From Candidatus Dormiibacter inghamiae (GTDB lineage: Bacteria; Chloroflexota; Dormibacteria; Dormibacterales; Dormibacteraceae): a stretch of 49,120 bases of DNA. Made by a program: the position numbers and the translations under genes. Below, piece after piece: positions 16,697 through 23,520 of the stretch; positions within the stretch are counted from its first letter, which is position 1; each line of letters opens with the position of its first letter. The stretch is taken from the NCBI GenBank assembly GCA_016464825.1, contig JAEKNQ010000064.1, positions 1 through 49,120 of the forward strand, given 5' to 3'. Under the pieces are notes generated by a model. It did not search any database, was not told the DNA's origin, and saw only the letters and a program-made list of their open reading frames with translations.

Positions 16697-17117
16697 CTAC
16701 TTCCAACCCCATTGATCGAGCAGTGCCCTCGATGATCTTCACCGCCTGATCGATGCCGTGCGCGTTCAGGTCTTTGGCCTTCGCCTCGGCGATGGTGCGC
16801 AGCTGCTCCCTGGTCACGGAACCCACCTTCTCCTTCTTTTGCCGAGCGGACCCCTTCTCGACTTGGGCGGCCTTCTTCAACATCTGGACGGTCGGCGAGG
16901 TCTTGAGCACGAAGACGAAGCTCCTGTCCTCGAAGATGGTGATTTCCGCCGGGACCACTTCGCCGGCCTGAGCGGCTGTGCGCTCGTTGTAGGCCTTGGT
17001 GAACTCCATGATGTTGACGCCATGGGGGCCCAGGGCGGTTCCCACCGGGGGCGCTGGCGTCGCCTTACCGGCCGGCAGCTCGATCTTGACGATCGTCCGA
17101 ATCTTCTTCTTGGCCAT
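16689..17117 (-). CDS. rplK: 50S ribosomal protein L11
   Basis: L11 (142 residues) is part of the GTPase-associated centre. [19 protein letters not shown] lies near residues 15-33 and [13 protein letters not shown] follows. The C-domain carries the RNA-binding [27 protein letters not shown] lies six bases before the ATG and directly abuts the TA of mobile element copy 1, which separates rplK from nusG. Confidence 0.98.
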   Translation of the reverse strand: MAKKKIRTIVKIELPAGKATPAPPVGTALGPHGVNIMEFTKAYNERTAAQAGEVVPAEITIFEDRSFVFVLKTSPTVQMLKKAAQVEKGSARQKKEKVGSVTREQLRTIAEAKAKDLNAHGIDQAVKIIEGTARSMGLEVVG

Positions 17118-17125
17118 CTAACTCC

Positions 17126-17379
17126 TAGTGGACTGTAACGGTCGGATGTGGGGCAGGCCGTAGGCTCAAAGACCGGCGTTCCAGGCGGGCGGTGCCAACC
17201 GGGGTCCCCGCGAAGTCCAAGACTTCGTGGGGTGGGAGGATCGGGTGGCGCAACGAGGAGCCCATCTCAAGATGGGTGACGAGGCGCGCCGGGTCCTGGG
17301 ACGCTGGCATCAGCGCCCGGAGGGGCGCCCGCCCGTCTGGGGCGGCGGATGCTCCATATTCGGCTGTTACGGTCCACTA
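17126..17379 (+). mobile_element. Stop-codon-inserted structured element, copy 1 (between nusG and rplK)
   Basis: A 250-bp element (17128-17377) is flanked by TA on both sides (17126-17127, 17378-17379). Its ends form a 27-bp stem on the plus strand without mismatch, counting six G-T pairs. Internal hairpins: CCCCGCGAAGTC/GACTTCGTGGGG (17206-17232) and CCCATC/GATGGG (17261-17276). The nusG stop TAG consists of the flanking TA plus the first base of the element. Removing the element and one TA gives CACTAGGAGTTAGATG, i.e. nusG stop overlapping the rplK Shine-Dalgarno. There is no transposase inside, so it would be mobilised in trans. TA duplication points to an IS630/Tc1-mariner-like enzyme, as an inference. 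Confidence 0.8.
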
Positions 17380-17928
17380 GTGAACCTTCTCAACCTGGAG
17401 CAGGTCCAACTCAACTGGGGTCTCCCGGCCGAACATGCTGACCAGCACCTTGAGCTTGCCCTTCTCAGGGTTGATCTCGTCGACCTTGCCCATGAAGTCG
17501 GCGAAGGGACCATCGGCGACGCGGACGCTCTCGCCCACTTGGAACGCCACCCGGATCTGGGGCTCGGTCTTGACCTGCTTCAAAATCGACTTCAGCTCAG
17601 ACTCCTCCAGCGGTACCGCCTGGTTGGCCGAGCCGACGAAGTTGGTCACACCTGGCGTGTTGCGCACGACATACCAGGACTCGTCGGTCATCACCATCTT
17701 GACCAGGATGTAGCCGGGGTAGATCCGGCGCTGTACGTGGCGGCGCTTGCCGTCCTTGATCTCGATCTCGTCCTCCATGGGGACGAAGACCTCGTGGATC
17801 AGGTCGTGCATATCCATCGACTCGATCCTCTTCTCGAGGTTCTTTTTGACCTTCTCCTCATGGCCCGAGTACGCGTGGACGACGTACCAGCGGGGGTCGG
17901 AGGTGGCGGTCTGGGTTTGCTGTGCCAT
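17377..17928 (-). CDS. nusG: Transcription elongation/antitermination factor NusG
   Basis: The 183-residue product has an NGN domain ([17 protein letters not shown] near 11-27, [12 protein letters not shown] near 68-79) and a C-terminal KOW domain ([20 protein letters not shown] near 132-151). NusG binds RNA polymerase and couples it to ribosomes or Rho. The stop codon TAG is formed at the edge of mobile element copy 1, and the upstream gap to secE is filled by copy 2. AGGA precedes the ATG by about eight bases. Confidence 0.98.
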   Translation of the reverse strand: MAQQTQTATSDPRWYVVHAYSGHEEKVKKNLEKRIESMDMHDLIHEVFVPMEDEIEIKDGKRRHVQRRIYPGYILVKMVMTDESWYVVRNTPGVTNFVGSANQAVPLEESELKSILKQVKTEPQIRVAFQVGESVRVADGPFADFMGKVDEINPEKGKLKVLVSMFGRETPVELDLLQVEKVH

Positions 17929-17944
17929 GTCGTGATTCCTAAGC

Positions 17945-18267
17945 TAGTGGACTGTAACTGTCGGATGTGGAGCAGGCCGCAGTCTCGCAGACCGGCGTTC
18001 CAGACGGGGCGGTGACAACCGGGGTCCCCGCGAAGTCCAAGACTTCGTGGGGTGGGCGGATCGGGTGGCGCAATGAGGAGCCCATCGGCAGATCGGTGAC
18101 GAGGCGCGCCGGGCGCCCTTGCTTAGGGGGCTCCGCTTGCGGGGAATGGAGCGCCGGCAGCAGCGCCCGCAGGGCGCCCGCCCGTCTGTCGGGGTCCTCA
18201 CGAAGCCTGCTTGGTGGGGTGGCTCTGGGGCGCCCGATTCTCCATGTCAGGCCGTTACGGTCCACTA
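17945..18267 (+). mobile_element. Stop-codon-inserted structured element, copy 2 (between secE and nusG)
   Basis: A 319-bp element (17947-18265) in the same orientation as copy 1, flanked by TA (17945-17946, 18266-18267). It shares the ends, the 12-bp GAAGTC-CAA-GACTTC hairpin and the GAGGAGCCCATC region with copy 1. About 70 bp more lie in the right half (around 18113-18230). In the terminal stem 24 of 27 positions pair, four as G-T. The secE TAG stop is built from the flanking TA plus the first base of the element. The reconstructed empty site reads CACTAGCTTAGGA and restores a normal secE-nusG junction. Confidence 0.8.
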
Positions 18268-18540
18268 GTGGCCGAAGATCTTGGGCAGCGAGATGCCGCC
18301 GCCCTGGCCCGAAAAAGCGCCATAGATGAACCGCTTGGTCAGCTCCTGGAGGCTGGCGTCCACAACGGTGATGAACAGCGCGATGATAGCTGTCGTGATC
18401 ACCACGATGACCGTGTAGCGGTACAGCTCGGGAGGCGTGGGCCAGACCACCTTGCGCAGCTCGTCATACGTTTCCCGCAGGAAGCCGACAAAGCCACCTC
18501 GAGGTTGAGTGCCGGGCCGGCGCCGGGCGGAGACGGCCAT
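18265..18540 (-). CDS. secE: Preprotein translocase subunit SecE
   Basis: The 91-residue product has a basic N-terminus, the conserved FLRETYDELRKVVWPTPPEL amphipathic helix (about 22-41) and a single TM segment (about 44-65). SecE clamps SecY in the translocon. The C-terminus ends at HWAtype sequence directly against mobile element copy 2, whose TA plus G gives the stop codon. It follows rpmG by two bases. Confidence 0.95.
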   Translation of the reverse strand: MAVSARRRPGTQPRGGFVGFLRETYDELRKVVWPTPPELYRYTVIVVITTAIIALFITVVDASLQELTKRFIYGAFSGQGGGISLPKIFGH

Positions 18541-18542
18541 GG

Positions 18543-18692
18543 CTATTTGGTTTCCCTATGCGAAGTGTGCTTGCGACACCATCGGCAGTACTTCTGAAGC
18601 GCCAGGCGGTCAGGGTCGTTCTTCTTGTTCTTGACAGTCGTGTAGTTACGGCGCTTGCAATCGCCGCACTGGAGCGTGATGATCGATTCCAC
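18543..18692 (-). CDS. rpmG: 50S ribosomal protein L33
   Basis: This short gene encodes 49 residues from a GTG at 18690-18692. The zinc-ribbon pairs CGDC (9-12) and CRWC (36-39) are intact, and the pattern [17 protein letters not shown] is typical of L33. AGAAAGAA precedes the GTG. Its position just before secE-nusG-rplK is the usual one. A longer frame in another phase covers the same DNA and is rejected. Confidence 0.93.
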   Translation of the reverse strand: MESIITLQCGDCKRRNYTTVKNKKNDPDRLALQKYCRWCRKHTSHRETK

Positions 18693-18755
18693 TTCTTTCT
18701 GCTTGGTCCCGCTTTTTCAGCCCGCACGGGACTTTAGACCGGCTGGGCGTGAAGA

Positions 18756-18779
18756 AAAAAAACCTAGGGGCTCCTAGGC
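18756..18779 (-). terminator. Hairpin with T8 tract upstream of rpmG
   Basis: On the minus strand CCTAGG-AGCC-CCTAGG (18779-18764) is followed by eight T (18763-18756), an intrinsic terminator shape with a short 6-bp stem. It lies 64 bases before the rpmG start. It may end an unrecognised upstream transcript or act as an attenuator for the rpmG-secE-nusG operon. A weak -10-like TACTAT at 18793-18788 is too close upstream to serve with it. Confidence 0.55.
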
Positions 18780-19265
18780 GGGTTTCATAGTACCAGATCC
18801 ATTCAGGGCCAACTCCCTTCCCCGCCGAGGTGAGTGTCAGCGAAGGTGGGATTAGCTGCGGCCCACCCCCTACGACCAACCCACTGTGGCACTCGCTCCA
18901 TCGCCAGTGAAGGCGAGGTCCTGGCGACCGGGCCGCCCAGACAGGTGCGGGCAGCCCTCATAGGGAGCCTTGTCAGAAGCTGTCGGAAGGCCGGGACGGC
19001 ACCACCGGGGAGCGGCGGCGCCGCGAGGTTGTCGGCCGCTGACCAGCGTGTGACCGCAAGGTGCGGTGCCGGTATACGGCAGTTCCCAACTCTGGTTGGC
19101 TCAAGCCGGTCGGACGGAGGCTACTTGCACGAAAGTGGACCCGAGTCGTGTCCGTGCGTAACGCACCTCGTGGCCGTGACGGGTTGCTGAGAGGAGCCCC
19201 GCCCTTCGGAGCGCGAGCAGGTCGCGAGGCACCGCTGGGCTGTCTTTCCCTGATACTGGAGACGC
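18780..19265. other. 486-bp gene-free region upstream of the ribosomal operon
   Basis: No open frame with protein-like composition is present on either strand. The region is rich in short inverted repeats, for example TCGCCAG/CTGGCGA (about 18900-18926), ACCGCAAGGTGCGGT (about 19050-19064) and GTGCGTAACGCAC (about 19153-19165). I compared it by eye with RNase P RNA, tmRNA, SRP RNA, T-box and cobalamin motifs and found no match. It must contain the promoter of the rpmG-rplL operon and may contain an RNA gene. Confidence 0.4.
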
Positions 19266-21152
19266 ATGCTAGACGGCTTCCGCGTGCCCGCGCGCCTGGC
19301 AGGCAGTGACTTCTGGCGCCGGACCACACTAATCCAACTGCTGGGTACGCTGCCGACCGGCTTGCTCTCGCTCTCCCGCCGCCGGACGCCCATCCTCATC
19401 TACTTGGGCGCCCTCGTCCCCGCGCTGGCGGTCGCCCTGGGCCAGCCGGTTTGGTCGAGGGTCGACGAGGCGCAGCACTACGACCTGATCGCCCAATACG
19501 CCCACGGGAGCTACGCGCTCTCCGATCAAACTCGGATCCGGCCGGAAACGCTGGGCATCATGCACCAGACAGGCGTCTACCGCTGGTCCGCTAAGGGCAC
19601 CGATCCTGCTCCGGCTGTGATCGACCCCAACGACTTCGAGCGGATGCCTGCCGGCCTCAACTGGAACCAGCGTGGGGTCTGGACCCGGCGACACCTGTGG
19701 TCCTTCTCCTACGAGTCCATGCAGCCGCCGCTGTACTACCTGGCCATGGTTCCTTTCTGGTGGGCAGGCGACCTGCTGGGCGGCCCGCTGGGCGCCGTCT
19801 ACGGCGTGCGCATCGCGAATGCCCTGCTGATGGCGTTTCTCGCGCCGCTGGCCTGGGTGTTGGCGCTGCGTCTGCTGCCCGGCCGCCATCCGGTGGCAGC
19901 CATCGCGGCCGCAACCACAGTGGCTCCCGGAATCGTGCTGAACACCACCCAGGTGACCAACGACGTGGCCGCCGCGGTTCTGGGCGGGATCGTCAGCCTG
20001 CAGGCGGTGCGTGGTTTCCAGGAGGGGTTCAGCCGCCGGTCGGCCTGGCTTCTGGGTGTACTTCTGGGTGCCGCCATGATGAGCAAGCTGACAGCAGGCG
20101 GGGCAGTGTTCATGGTGGGTGCCGCCCTTTTGGCGCCTGTCCTTCAGCGCGGTGTCTCCTGGAGGGAGCAGCTGGGGCACCTGGGTCGCGTGGCTGGTGG
20201 CTCCCTCGCCGTGATGGCGCCTTGGCTGGCGGCCAACCTTTTGCTCTATCGTCGCCTGCTGCCGCCGTCCCAGTTGATGAGCTACGTGATCCAGCCAGGC
20301 GCGGTGACGCTGGTGCAGGTGCAACGGGACCTGGAGCACGCCTTCTTCACCTACTGGACGGGTGAGCCCGTCTACACCCTGGCCCAGGCTGGCTTGCTGG
20401 AGCTGCTGGTCGGCGTGGCGGTCATGTACTGCCTCTTCGGCTTGCTCGTCGGGGTGGTGCGCCATAGGCTGCCCGAAGGCGCAGGTGCAGTGCTGGCGGT
20501 CGGCGCAGCCGGCCAGGTGCTCTTCGCGCTCTGCGCGCTTCGCTTCGCCAACATCGGTGGCCTGCTGCCGGGCCGGTACCTCTATCCAGCCGCCGTCGCC
20601 ATCGCCTGCCTGCTGGCGATCGGCCTCACCGCCCTCGTGCCAGCCGCGATGCCCAGGCTGGCGACCGCCGGCGTGATAGGCATCTCCTTTCTGACAGCTC
20701 TCGCCGGCTTCGTGGTGACCGGCCCCTCCAACGCCGTGCAGGCAGGATTTGAGGCGCCGCCTGAACGCGCCATGGCCTCGGTGCAGGCTTCCACCGTGTT
20801 CGCCGGCGTAGTGATCACGCTGGACAAGGTTGCGATGCTGCCGGGCTCAGATCAGCTCTGGCTTCACGTGAGGATCAACAACCGGGGTGAATCGGAGGTC
20901 GATTGGTGGCCCAGAGCCAAGGTGCTGGTGGGCGAAGATGAGCGCCTTTCCTACATCGACTACGCCCGCTCCCAGCAGTTCCCGGAGACGCTGCAGCCAG
21001 GCCAGGAAGCTAGCGGCTGGCTGGTCGCAAAGGTTGGCAAGCGCGGCCGCGCCCAGCCGCTGAGCTTCGTCCAGCTCATCTTCACCGACGTGGCCGCAGA
21101 CAACTACCACCTCGTCGACGATGTGGCGGTCGAAGCGACCTTCCCGAACTGA
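19266..21152 (+). CDS. GT-C-type membrane glycosyltransferase (PMT/DUF2142-like)
   Basis: The 628-residue product has about 11-13 TM helices. After the first TM segment comes VDEAQHYDL near residue 67, the acidic DExxH-like motif of GT-C enzymes, and later YESMQPPLYYLAM near 148-160. A soluble C-terminal beta-rich domain of about 120 residues ends the protein. Such enzymes transfer a sugar from a polyprenyl-phosphate donor outside the membrane. Donor and acceptor are unknown. GGAG (19257-19260) lies five bases before the ATG. Confidence 0.75.
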   Translation: MLDGFRVPARLAGSDFWRRTTLIQLLGTLPTGLLSLSRRRTPILIYLGALVPALAVALGQPVWSRVDEAQHYDLIAQYAHGSYALSDQTRIRPETLGIMHQTGVYRWSAKGTDPAPAVIDPNDFERMPAGLNWNQRGVWTRRHLWSFSYESMQPPLYYLAMVPFWWAGDLLGGPLGAVYGVRIANALLMAFLAPLAWVLALRLLPGRHPVAAIAAATTVAPGIVLNTTQVTNDVAAAVLGGIVSLQAVRGFQEGFSRRSAWLLGVLLGAAMMSKLTAGGAVFMVGAALLAPVLQRGVSWREQLGHLGRVAGGSLAVMAPWLAANLLLYRRLLPPSQLMSYVIQPGAVTLVQVQRDLEHAFFTYWTGEPVYTLAQAGLLELLVGVAVMYCLFGLLVGVVRHRLPEGAGAVLAVGAAGQVLFALCALRFANIGGLLPGRYLYPAAVAIACLLAIGLTALVPAAMPRLATAGVIGISFLTALAGFVVTGPSNAVQAGFEAPPERAMASVQASTVFAGVVITLDKVAMLPGSDQLWLHVRINNRGESEVDWWPRAKVLVGEDERLSYIDYARSQQFPETLQPGQEASGWLVAKVGKRGRAQPLSFVQLIFTDVAADNYHLVDDVAVEATFPN

Positions 21153-21227
21153 TACGGGGCAAGGGGAGACAAGCCTCCCCTGCCAGTCGAAGTTAGCCGT
21201 CCCGGGGAGCGCTGCGTAACACACGAG

Positions 21228-21653
21228 ATGGCGTGGTTGTCCGAGCTGGTTTTCGCGCCCAAGCGCTTCGAGTCCGAGCGCCTGTACGAGCGTCTCGGCG
21301 TACGCCTCTTCCAGTACTACGTGCCCACCGGCGGCCGCCTCGTAATGCGCCTGGCCGGTCTCAAGTGGATGGGCTTCCGCGACAACGACCTCCTCCTCCC
21401 CCAGCTGGACTTCATAACCAGGTACTTCGAGGCCATTCACTGGCTCGCCCTCCCAGCGCTGGCGGCACTCGCCTTCCACCTCTACAGTGCCGGACGACTG
21501 TCGCCGACTCTCTTGGCCCTGGCTCTCCTGGCGATCCTCGGCTTCACAGTTCACCCGATCATGCTTCAGCGCTATAACCGGATCCGCCTGCGGCGCGCCC
21601 AGGGAGCGGCGTGGGCGAGAAGGCAACGCCGCCAGGCGAGTACAACTTCCTAG
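21228..21653 (+). CDS. Small membrane protein, unknown (possibly CrtO-like acyltransferase family)
   Basis: The 141-residue product has two hydrophobic segments (about 69-85 and 92-110) and a very basic C-terminus. The FESERLYERLGVRLFQYYVPTGG segment recalls the glycosyl-4,4'-diaponeurosporenoate acyltransferase-like family, but the resemblance is weak. The stop TAG (21651-21653) consists of the TA target plus the first G of mobile element copy 3. Without the element the end would read TCCTAATGG, a stop overlapping the ATG of the DUF72 gene, so the two genes were translationally coupled. Confidence 0.65.
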   Translation: MAWLSELVFAPKRFESERLYERLGVRLFQYYVPTGGRLVMRLAGLKWMGFRDNDLLLPQLDFITRYFEAIHWLALPALAALAFHLYSAGRLSPTLLALALLAILGFTVHPIMLQRYNRIRLRRAQGAAWARRQRRQASTTS

Positions 21654-21895
21654 TGGCCTGTAACGGTTGGATCTTTAGCAGGCAAGAGGCTCGGATAGGA
21701 CCGCGTTCCAGGCAGGCGGTGCCAGCCGGGGTTCCCGCAAGTCGAAGACTTGGTGGGGTGGGAGGCACGGGTGGCACTGTGAGGAACGCATCTGAGATGC
21801 GTGACGAGCGGGGCCGGGTCCTGCAGCGCAGGCATCAGCGCCCGCTGGTCTGGGACGCCGGATGATGCTACAGATTCGGCCGGTACAGGCCACTA
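21651..21895 (+). mobile_element. Stop-codon-inserted structured element, copy 3 (before the DUF72 gene)
   Basis: A 241-bp divergent copy (21653-21893) is flanked by TA (21651-21652, 21894-21895). It has the same layout as copies 1 and 2, including GTTCCAGGCAGGCGGTGCCA, a CAAGTC-GAA-GACTTG hairpin and an ACGCATC-TGA-GATGCGT hairpin. The terminal stem pairs at 25 of 27 positions, three as G-T. Relative to copy 1, stem positions 5, 21 and 24 changed on both arms with pairing kept, and so did the core of both internal hairpins. Here the plus strand of the element is the sense strand of the flanking genes, unlike in copies 1 and 2. Confidence 0.78.
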
Positions 21896-22672
21896 ATGGT
21901 CTATCTAGGCACCTCGGGCTGGCAGTACAGACACTGGCGCGACGCCTTCTATCCCTCAGGTCTCGCCCAGCGACGCTGGCTCGACCATTACGCCGCCCGC
22001 TTCCAGACGGTGGAGCTGAACAACTCGTTCTATCATCTGCCGACCGCACAGTCGTTCGAGCGCTGGCGGGACGAGACGCCTGCCGACTTCGTGGTGGCTG
22101 CCAAGATGAGCTCCTACCTCACTCACCTGAAGCGCCTCCGCGATCCGGCCGAACCGGTGAGACTCTTCTTGGAGCGCGCCGGCCGCCTGGGGCAGAAGCT
22201 CGGTCCCATCCTGCTCCAGCTGCCTCCCCAGCTAACCGCCGAACCCGGCCGGTTGGCGGAAACACTGGCCTGCTTTCCGGCCGGCGTGCGGGTGGCTGTC
22301 GAGTTCCGGCACGACTCTTGGTACCAGCCTCAAGTGCTCTCGCTCCTCGAGCGACACGGCGCCGCGCTCTGCCTGGCGGACTCGCCGCGGCGGCGGAATC
22401 CAGAGTGGCGCACTGCGGATTGGGGCTTCGTCCGCTTCCACGAGGGACGAGCTACTCCGCGGCCTTGCTATGGCGAGCGCGCCCTTTTCACCTGGGTTGA
22501 CAGGTTGAGTCGACTCTGGCGGACGCAGGAGGACGTCTTCTGCTACTTCAACAACGATCCTCGAGGCTGCGCGATCCGAGACGCGATCGCCTTCGCTCGT
22601 CTACTCGGCCAGGCGGGCTTTGCGACCACCCGGGTACCCCGCCCGGACGAGATCACAGTGAACGAACTCTGA
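21896..22672 (+). CDS. DUF72 family protein (YecE-like)
   Basis: The 258-residue product is a TIM-barrel-like protein of the DUF72 family. It starts with YLGTSGWQYRHWRDAFYP, has TVELNNSFYHLPT near 41, PADFVVAAK near 62, GPILLQLPPQL near 103 and VAVEFRHDSWY near 132. A late FCYFNNDPRGCAIRDA segment is also conserved. The biochemical function of DUF72 is not established. The ATG starts immediately at the right TA of mobile element copy 3 and has no separate Shine-Dalgarno, so expression may depend on the element or on read-through. Confidence 0.9.
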   Translation: MVYLGTSGWQYRHWRDAFYPSGLAQRRWLDHYAARFQTVELNNSFYHLPTAQSFERWRDETPADFVVAAKMSSYLTHLKRLRDPAEPVRLFLERAGRLGQKLGPILLQLPPQLTAEPGRLAETLACFPAGVRVAVEFRHDSWYQPQVLSLLERHGAALCLADSPRRRNPEWRTADWGFVRFHEGRATPRPCYGERALFTWVDRLSRLWRTQEDVFCYFNNDPRGCAIRDAIAFARLLGQAGFATTRVPRPDEITVNEL

Positions 22673-22688
22673 CCAGCGCCAGGCGGTC

Positions 22689-23468
22689 CTAAGCCGTCTC
22701 CAGCCTCGTGAACGCCTCTGCGTACTTGAAGCCGTGCTTTTCGCCGATCTTGCTCATTCGCTCCCTCACCCACTTGCCTGGCGCATCAGGCTCCATGCCT
22801 GGCTTCTGGAACTGGCTGGCATGGCAGAGGATCGCCTCGATCTTCTTCTCAGCGAACTCACTGGCGTCAATCACGTGATTGGGAGTGTCGAAGCTCGGCA
22901 GCCAGACTTCCGCCACCTTGTGGGGCTCGAAACCCTGGGCCAGCAGCTCTGGGTACGCGCGCGGGTTGCGGGCGTCGGGGTAGACGGCGGAGAGCGCGGC
23001 TTCGCCCACCGCCAGGTGATCGGGGTGGGAGGCGCCGATGGGCACGGTGAGCGCCCGGCTGGGGGTATGAGTCATCACCAGGTCGGGGCGGAAGCGGCGG
23101 ATCTCCCTCGAAATCGCCTTCCGCAACTCCAGGCTGGGCTCCAGGTGACCGTCTCGGAAGCCGAGGAAGCGAATCTCCTTCACCCCCAGCACCCGGGCCG
23201 CTGCCCACTGCTCCGAGTAGCGCAGCTCGCTCAGCTTCTCATCGGGAACTGCAGGATCCTCGCCGCCCTGCGAGCCGTCGGTGCACACGCAGTAGGCAAC
23301 CTCCACCCCTTCGGCGCTGAGCTTGGCCACCGTCGCCCCGAAGCCGAACTCCGGATCGTCAGGATGCGCCGCCACGACCAGCGCCCGCTTGATCGGACGT
23401 CGTTCGGGCTCGGCGGCAGGCGGTTCCGCCTCAGGTTCGGCGGCACCTCTCTCCAGTTCTTCAGTCAC
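22689..23468 (-). CDS. PIG-L (LmbE/MshB-like) zinc deacetylase
   Basis: The 259-residue product has the family's zinc motif AHPDDPEFG near residue 34 and the distal HPDHLAVGEAAL near 147. The N-terminal 25 residues are Glu/Pro-rich and probably disordered. The family removes N-acetyl groups from GlcNAc-type substrates (mycothiol or bacillithiol precursors, antibiotic sugars); the substrate here is open. It lies downstream of pyk with a 52-base gap. Confidence 0.88.
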   Translation of the reverse strand: MTEELERGAAEPEAEPPAAEPERRPIKRALVVAAHPDDPEFGFGATVAKLSAEGVEVAYCVCTDGSQGGEDPAVPDEKLSELRYSEQWAAARVLGVKEIRFLGFRDGHLEPSLELRKAISREIRRFRPDLVMTHTPSRALTVPIGASHPDHLAVGEAALSAVYPDARNPRAYPELLAQGFEPHKVAEVWLPSFDTPNHVIDASEFAEKKIEAILCHASQFQKPGMEPDAPGKWVRERMSKIGEKHGFKYAEAFTRLETA

Positions 23469-23520
23469 GACGGTTGAGCCTAAGGCATGACGACTGACGG
23501 CCCCGGCGCTCTCGGCGATG

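Noticed and set aside
17125..18265. Minus-strand frames in the three elements encoding a recurring LPPHEVLDFAGTP-like peptide
   Set aside because: The frame is kept in copies 1 and 2 but broken in copy 3, whereas the base-paired structure is kept in all three. Coding is therefore less likely than structure; such peptides are probably spurious translations of the element.
17126..21895. HEARO/IscB-type omega RNA or IS200/IS605-derived element
   Set aside because: Those elements lack terminal inverted repeats with a duplicated TA. The observed ends and target fit a TA-inserting element better, though a profile search would be decisive.
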